Assembly: GCF_009363855.1 (NCBI RefSeq)
Contig: NZ_CP045423.1
Coordinates: 2,138,001-2,202,000, forward strand
Direction of reading: 5' to 3'
Origin: Microvirga thermotolerans
GTDB lineage: Bacteria > Pseudomonadota > Alphaproteobacteria > Rhizobiales > Beijerinckiaceae
DNA: 64,000 nucleotides
Shown here: positions 60,207-64,000 of the stretch, piece by piece
How the letters are laid out: each line of letters starts with the position of its first letter
How positions within the stretch are numbered: the stretch's first letter is position 1
Notes under the pieces: model-generated
Seen by the model: the letters and a program-made list of their open reading frames with translations, nothing else
Told to the model about the DNA's origin: nothing
Databases searched by the model: none
Made by a program: the position numbers and the translations under genes

Positions 60207-60761
60207 TTAGGTTGAACTGGTACCTTTAGACTTTAAGAAAGCCGCAAGAACCTCAGGCGGCAGAACGTCGGCAGCTGGTGTAGCTCGGGCAAAATCTTCA
60301 GCCGTCCATTCCGGGTTCTCGTCATCGAGAGGGGGTACCATAACCTCGCCCCGCATTTCGGCCGCGACAGCTCGCAACAGCTCGACCACGTACGGTTCGA
60401 AGGGTTCGATCAGAAATATCGGCTTGCCAGGGGTTGTGGGGTATCGGGGCCAGTGCTTTGAGTGAGCTTCGTGAAGGTGCTCCAGCTCCCCGGCGGCTAG
60501 TGGGCCAATGCGGAGCCCCCGCGACATGGCCTCGCTCAGTAGACTATTGATATTATGTCGGAATTTCTTCCACAGATCTGCGCGTGATACGCCCTTCCGA
60601 AGCAAAAAGGCTTTAAGAGAAAGTTCGATAGTGTGGGTCAGAAGGTAGTATCTTGGCCAAGATATTGGCTTCTTAGCTGGAAGTGCTCGAAACGCACCAT
60701 AGAACTCCTCCGCACGCTCAAGGAAGTCACGAGCTAGAAGATGATCGGGATAATCGGTCAT
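60207..60761 (-). CDS. Possible HEPN-domain protein
   Basis: A 184-residue protein whose first 110 residues look like a HEPN fold: 'RAEEFYGAFRALPAKKPISW', 'PRYYLLTHTIELSLKAFLLR', 'RHNINSLLSEAMSRGLRIGP'. The 'ELSLKAFLL' helix followed by 'FRHN-INSLL' is common in HEPN proteins of toxin-antitoxin and defence loci, though the exact RxxxxH catalytic motif is not clear. No antitoxin gene is beside it. It is the first of the three minus-strand cargo genes. Assignment is tentative. Confidence 0.55.
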   Translation of the reverse strand: MTDYPDHLLARDFLERAEEFYGAFRALPAKKPISWPRYYLLTHTIELSLKAFLLRKGVSRADLWKKFRHNINSLLSEAMSRGLRIGPLAAGELEHLHEAHSKHWPRYPTTPGKPIFLIEPFEPYVVELLRAVAAEMRGEVMVPPLDDENPEWTAEDFARATPAADVLPPEVLAAFLKSKGTSST

Positions 60762-60836
60762 TTACAAATCCCTCCCTTGGCATGTGAGCGACTAAATTAG
60801 CCTCCACTATTTCTCGGCTCGCCGCAAACTCTCGGC

Positions 60837-61223
60837 ATGTCCAGACGAGAACATAAAAGCAAACCTCGGCGCCTGACCGTCACTATTCCCGAGCGCGTCG
60901 GGCCTCATGTAAAGCTCGTCTTCGCCGAAATGCAGCGGCGAAGATTCACTTACGACGAAATTGAAGCTCGGTCGGGCGTTCTTCGCCCGACGCTAAAGGC
61001 ATGGCGTCACAAGAACGCGCCGGGCTTGAGCAACATCGAAGCCGTGCTAGGCGCCCTCGATTGGGACCTGATCCCTGTTCCGCGTGATCGGGTTCTCGAC
61101 GCCGACATTCTGACCGAGCTTCAGCCGATCGCCGATCGGCTCGGCCTGAGCCTCGGCGATGCCATTCAGTTTGCGACCGAGATTGCTGTTGGTCGCCATT
61201 CGAAGAATCCCCTTCCTGCCTGA
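60837..61223 (+). CDS. Phage-type DNA-binding protein
   Basis: A 128-residue protein with a basic start ('MSRREHKSKPRRLTVTIPER') and an HTH-like middle: 'FTYDEIEARSGVLRPTLKAW', 'RHKNAPGLSNIEAVLGALDW', as in Cro/C1-type phage regulators, followed by a helical end. It may control the structural genes to its right, from which it is separated by a terminator. It is divergent from the minus-strand cargo genes. Target unknown. Confidence 0.75.
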   Translation: MSRREHKSKPRRLTVTIPERVGPHVKLVFAEMQRRRFTYDEIEARSGVLRPTLKAWRHKNAPGLSNIEAVLGALDWDLIPVPRDRVLDADILTELQPIADRLGLSLGDAIQFATEIAVGRHSKNPLPA

Positions 61224-61252
61224 GTCCCTTCAGTTTTCTCAGGTCTTCGGCA

Positions 61253-61292
61253 AGGCCGGGTGCTCCACAGTTGCACCCGGCCTTTGTTGTTT
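61253..61292 (+). terminator. Terminator after the regulator at 60837
   Basis: GGCCGGGTGC pairs with GCACCCGGCC (10 bp) around a nine-base loop, then TTTGTTGTTT. It separates the regulator from the structural module. Confidence 0.85.
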
Positions 61293-61340
61293 GGGGCAAC
61301 CGGATCAGCCCTGTTGGAATGACAAAACTGGGGCACCTTG

Positions 61341-61360
61341 ATTGCCGCAATAGCGGCAAT
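61341..61360. promoter_or_regulatory. ATTGCCGC-N4-GCGGCAAT inverted repeat
   Basis: A perfect 8-bp inverted repeat with AATA spacer, followed by extra AATAGC units, lies 22 bases before the start of the small HTH gene that heads the structural module. It fits a repressor operator, perhaps for that gene's own product. Confidence 0.45.
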
Positions 61361-61382
61361 AGCAGCAATAAGGGCACCTCTG

Positions 61383-61601
61383 ATGCACCTAAATTTCAGT
61401 CACTCGTCCGTTGAAATCGGCGCCGATGAACATCTAACGCGCGACGAGTATGCGCGCCTTCTTAGGATTTCACCCAAGACGGCCGTCAATTGGGAGGCGA
61501 AGGGAATCGGCCCCCGCCCGTTCCGCGTCAGCCCCCGCGTGGCGCTTTATTCCAGGCGCGAAACCCTTGATTTCCTGCGGTCTCGGAGGGCAGGCCGTTG
61601 A
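61383..61601 (+). CDS. Small helix-turn-helix protein heading the structural module
   Basis: A 72-residue protein: 'EHLTRDEYARLLRISPKTAV', 'NWEAKGIGPRPFRVSPRVAL', 'YSRRETLDFLRSRRAGR', an excisionase-like winged helix as in MerR-type small regulators. Its TGA overlaps the TTG start of the S49 protease gene, so both are translated together. It may regulate late genes. ATG 61383 is the likely start. Confidence 0.78.
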   Translation: MHLNFSHSSVEIGADEHLTRDEYARLLRISPKTAVNWEAKGIGPRPFRVSPRVALYSRRETLDFLRSRRAGR

Positions 61602-62533
61602 ACATCCTTGACGCTGCTCTCGGCGCCGCATGGGCGATGGAGCAATGGGCGATCGACAATCTTCTTCAGATTGCCGCACGCGAAAACAATCCGACGTTTG
61701 AAGCCCTCGAAGCCTATCGGGCGAAGGCGCTCGAAAAGGCCGATCGCGCGACCACGCGCGACGGCGTTGCGATCCTGAATGTCGAGGGGCCGCTTTTCAA
61801 AAAAGCGAACCTTATGACCGAGCTTTGCGGCGCGACCTCTTATGAGACGCTTCGGCGCGATCTTCAGGCGTCGCTCGACGATTCCCGAGTTCGCGCGATC
61901 CTGCTCAATATCGACTCGCCGGGCGGCGAGGCCCGAGGGGTCGGCGAGCTTGCGACGGCGGTTCGCGCCGCTCGCGGCGTGAAGCCGATCGTTGCCTATG
62001 CGGGCGACCTTGCGGCGTCGGCGGCCTATTGGATCGCTTCAGCGGCCGACCGTATCGTGATTGGAGAAGGCGCGGCGCTCGGCTCAATCGGCGTGCGCGC
62101 GGCATTCTCTGACACTTCCGAGCGGGACGCGGCGCGCGGCGTGAAGACGATCGAGTTTGTTTCGTCTCAGTCTCCCTACAAGTCAGCCGACCTCAACTCA
62201 AAGGACGGTCGCGCTCGCATCCAAGCGAGAGTTGATGCGCTTGCGGACGTCTTTGTGAACGCTGTAGCGGAAAATCGCGATGCGAGCCGAGCCTATGTTC
62301 TCGAACGCTTCGGAAAAGGCGACGTGCTGATCGGCAAGGCCGCGATCGACGCGGGAATGGCCGATGAGTTTGGCACCTTTGAAAAGGTTCTCTCTGAACT
62401 CGCAGGCGGCAAGACCAAGCGGGCGCCCCACTCCTCACCGCGAGCCTCCCTGCCGCCCAATAGTCAAAAGGGTGCCGACGAGATGACCGCCCAGGCAATT
62501 TTAGCGGCGCGAAATCTCGCGCTTGGAAACTAA
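61598..62533 (+). CDS. S49 family peptidase, phage capsid-maturation type
   Basis: A 311-residue SppA-like serine protease. 'AILNVEGPLFKKANLM', 'ILLNIDSPGGEARGVGELAT', the nucleophile serine in 'AGDLAASAAYWIASAADRIV' and the lysine in 'SSQSPYKSADLNSKDGRARI' form the Ser-Lys dyad. In phages this enzyme trims the prohead; portal and capsid genes usually flank it, but here none do. The start is TTG overlapping the previous stop. The C-terminal 50 residues, with 'QKGADEMTAQAILAARNLAL', may be a linker to a scaffold-like part. Confidence 0.88.
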   Translation: MNILDAALGAAWAMEQWAIDNLLQIAARENNPTFEALEAYRAKALEKADRATTRDGVAILNVEGPLFKKANLMTELCGATSYETLRRDLQASLDDSRVRAILLNIDSPGGEARGVGELATAVRAARGVKPIVAYAGDLAASAAYWIASAADRIVIGEGAALGSIGVRAAFSDTSERDAARGVKTIEFVSSQSPYKSADLNSKDGRARIQARVDALADVFVNAVAENRDASRAYVLERFGKGDVLIGKAAIDAGMADEFGTFEKVLSELAGGKTKRAPHSSPRASLPPNSQKGADEMTAQAILAARNLALGN

Positions 62534-62544
62534 AGGAAAGAACT

Positions 62545-62808
62545 ATGTCAAATCTAATCGAAACTCGGAATGCGTTTCGCGCTAAGGTGGGAGCTACCCG
62601 TCGGCAGCGCGAACGTGCCGAACTCTTGGCGAAATCAGCCACTATTCTGCTCCACGACATTGTGACCACTTGCACGGCTATCGCCGGATCGAACAAGCCT
62701 GAAGCAGACCTCGCAAGGGCGACGTCAGTTATCGGAAGCATTGAGGCCCATATTAATGAGCTGAAGACGGTCCTGCCGGAAATCCAGTCCGCTTGGACGG
62801 CCGAATAA
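62545..62808 (+). CDS. Small hypothetical phage protein
   Basis: An 87-residue, mostly helical protein: 'NAFRAKVGATRRQRERAELL', 'HDIVTTCTAIAGSNKPEADL', 'IGSIEAHINELKTVLPEIQS'. Eleven bases follow the S49 gene. The base composition is lower in GC than its neighbours. No family recognised; a small structural or regulatory protein of the module. Confidence 0.65.
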   Translation: MSNLIETRNAFRAKVGATRRQRERAELLAKSATILLHDIVTTCTAIAGSNKPEADLARATSVIGSIEAHINELKTVLPEIQSAWTAE

Positions 62809-62820
62809 GGGATCGAGCAC

Positions 62821-63615
62821 ATGAACTTCCTCTCGCAAATCATGGGTCGCGCGAAGCCGACCTCAGTCAACATTGCCCGTTCGCTCGCCGAGGCGGGCGC
62901 CGACCTCGAAGCTAACCGCCAGCAACTTGCGGCGGCTGAAGAGGCCCTTCAGCGGGTCGCGGTTCTGACGCCTGCTGAGCACGCGGCGGCCGAAGCCGAG
63001 CAAGCGGAATCCCGCCGCGCGATCGTGCGCGCCGAGGCACGGATCGCAGAACTTCAGAAAGGGCTTGTTGAGGCTCAAGAGACCGAACGGCTTGCTGACC
63101 TAAAAGTTCGGGCCGACGTCGCTCGTCGTCGTGTTGAGGTCGAGGCGTCGAAGCTGCTCGATCGGTATGATGCGCTCGGTGCGGAAGCGGCGGCAGTCGT
63201 TAACGCCTTCGAGGCGATCAATGCCGAGGTCGAAGCGATCAATGTCGAGCTTCAGAAAGTCGGGCTTGAGCCTATCGAGACCGCTGAAAGCCGCTACCGT
63301 CGCGAGCCCGATCAGGTCATTCCGGAGGTTCGCGCCACGCGCAAGAAATGGGTCCGCCGGGTCGTAGCTTTTGACGGCCAGACTCGCGACGACGGCAAAA
63401 AGGGGGTCGCAACCCGCCTCGAAGACATTTCAGTGTTCTCAATCGTCGACGGAAAGCACGTTCCGAGCGAAGCAGGCGCCTTCGAGATGGAAGTCGAAGA
63501 CGTTACCCCGGCACGCACCATTCAAGGTCGGTTGCTTGGAAGGCTTGCCGGAAGCGTTCGGCTCCCGCCTGCTCGGATCGGCTCGGTGTGCCACTGGCCC
63601 AAGGTTGAGGGTTGA
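62821..63615 (+). CDS. Coiled-coil phage protein
   Basis: A 264-residue protein. Residues 20-155 are a long, alanine/glutamate-rich coiled coil ('AEAEQAESRRAIVRAEARIA', 'LKVRADVARRRVEVEASKLL'), and the last 100 form a basic, beta-rich part ('VRATRKKWVRRVVAFDGQTR'). No named family recognised. By position between the S49 protease and the tail assembly chaperone it could be a scaffold, connector or head-tail protein. It is 12 bases after the previous gene. Confidence 0.7.
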   Translation: MNFLSQIMGRAKPTSVNIARSLAEAGADLEANRQQLAAAEEALQRVAVLTPAEHAAAEAEQAESRRAIVRAEARIAELQKGLVEAQETERLADLKVRADVARRRVEVEASKLLDRYDALGAEAAAVVNAFEAINAEVEAINVELQKVGLEPIETAESRYRREPDQVIPEVRATRKKWVRRVVAFDGQTRDDGKKGVATRLEDISVFSIVDGKHVPSEAGAFEMEVEDVTPARTIQGRLLGRLAGSVRLPPARIGSVCHWPKVEG

Positions 63616-63618
63616 GCC

Positions 63619-63891
63619 ATGGCGCCCCTCAGCAAACGGATTCGGGTTGCTCTTGAACATTCCGTAACGGTTGGCGGCCATCGCTACACCGAATTGCGCG
63701 TTCGCCCTGCAAAACCGAAAGACCTCGCCGGTCTCAAGGTCGGGGATAGCGTTGAAGCCAACCTTGAACGCGGTGTGATCCTTGTCGCTCGCATGTGCGG
63801 CGTGCCCGAGGCCGTGATCTATGCCCTCGATCCTGCCGACGCTGGGCGCGTTGGTGAGGCTGCTGACGCCCGCCTGTCGAAAGTGCTGTAG
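63619..63891 (+). CDS. Phage tail assembly chaperone (TAC_7-like)
   Basis: A 90-residue protein resembling the phage tail assembly chaperone family of Mu-like and P2-like phages: 'GGHRYTELRVRPAKPKDLAG', 'LERGVILVARMCGVPEAVIY', 'ALDPADAGRVGEAADARLSK'. It precedes the tape-measure gene by one base, the usual order, and should help fold that protein. Confidence 0.8.
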   Translation: MAPLSKRIRVALEHSVTVGGHRYTELRVRPAKPKDLAGLKVGDSVEANLERGVILVARMCGVPEAVIYALDPADAGRVGEAADARLSKVL

Positions 63892-63892
63892 C

Positions 63893-64000
63893 ATGGCTAA
63901 GAGTTTTTCGGTCTCAGTCAACATCGGCGGTAGGCTCGATTCGAGCCTTGGCGCAGCCGTTCGGAAGGCTGAGTCTCGAATTTCGGGACTCGCCCGGCAT
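63893..64000 (+). CDS. Phage tail tape-measure protein, N-terminal start only
   Basis: The first 36 codons run off the window: 'MAKSFSVSVNIGGRLDSSLG' then 'AAVRKAESRISGLARH'. This matches the usual start of tape-measure proteins ('..V.IG..L.SS...A...AE.R...L'), and it sits directly after the tail assembly chaperone. Tape-measure genes are long, so most lies beyond 64000. Confidence 0.72.
   Translation, partial: MAKSFSVSVNIGGRLDSSLGAAVRKAESRISGLARH

Larger units (their letters stand above)
52854..64000. mobile_element. Integrated phage-like element (left part)
   Basis: Begins at the tRNA-Pro(GGG) attL and runs off the window. It carries in order: integrase, three small winged-helix genes, two small genes, DUF3987 replication gene, a symmetric repeat array, three minus-strand cargo genes including a Shedu-type nuclease, two more regulators, an S49 protease and tail genes. 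Codon use is less GC-biased than in the left half of the window. Whether it is a prophage, a satellite or a decayed element cannot be decided here. Confidence 0.85.

Noticed and set aside
52854..64000. Complete active prophage
   Set aside because: Head and packaging genes, lysis genes and the right end are not in the window, so activity cannot be claimed.

Overview
The window reads as chromosomal DNA of a GC-rich alphaproteobacterium, most likely Hyphomicrobiales and perhaps a Microvirga or Methylobacterium relative. This is an inference from gene content: NDUFS4-like complex I subunit, DUF6894, BA14K, DUF1236 and DUF2842 proteins, glpX next to hom, class I PHA synthase, COX15-type heme A synthase and FixK-like boxes. 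No marker gene settles the species.

Positions 1-35756 are ordinary core chromosome: an efflux adaptor tail, a diguanylate cyclase, three intact tRNAs (Arg-TCT, Pro-TGG, Glu-TTC), cold-shock, sirtuin and Lrp-type genes, recJ, glpX, hom, an aminotransferase, phaC, a FadL-type porin, argC, rpsI-rplM, metY, a ParA-like ATPase, heme A synthase, and a three-gene signalling operon (periplasmic sulfite-oxidase-fold protein, PAS histidine kinase, LuxR-type response regulator).

Positions 36052-50914 form a copper-handling cluster: two paralogous His/Cys-rich small proteins, a TolC-type lipoprotein, a Tat-exported multicopper oxidase, a cupredoxin, CusF, a DUF305-CusF fusion, a CopA ATPase with His-rich, YHS and CPMH domains, a YVTN propeller, DUF2933, a Met-rich Spy-like protein, DUF305, a CopZ-like chaperone and DUF411. 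Three near-identical MerR/CueR-type operators lie upstream of three of its units, but no cueR and no CusA/CusB pump is in the window. FNR/FixK-type boxes precede a DUF3141 (PHA-synthase-like) gene and the DUF2933 gene. A DnaE2-like fragment sits at the right edge of the cluster.

From 52854 to the end is an integrated element. Its left end is a 48-base 3' fragment of tRNA-Pro(GGG), followed by a P4-type tyrosine integrase, several very small winged-helix proteins, a DUF3987 replication-type protein, and a striking 406-base mirror-symmetric array of twelve CTATCTGCA-type units that looks like a replication origin. Then come minus-strand cargo genes (a Shedu-type nuclease, a secreted protein and a possible HEPN protein) and a phage structural module (S49 protease, coiled-coil protein, tail assembly chaperone, start of a tape-measure gene). 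The right end is outside the window. No terminase, portal or capsid gene is seen, so the element may be a phage satellite, a mosaic or an incomplete prophage.

The symmetric array is the best candidate for something undescribed. The copper operators, the DUF305-CusF fusion and the Shedu cargo operon come next.
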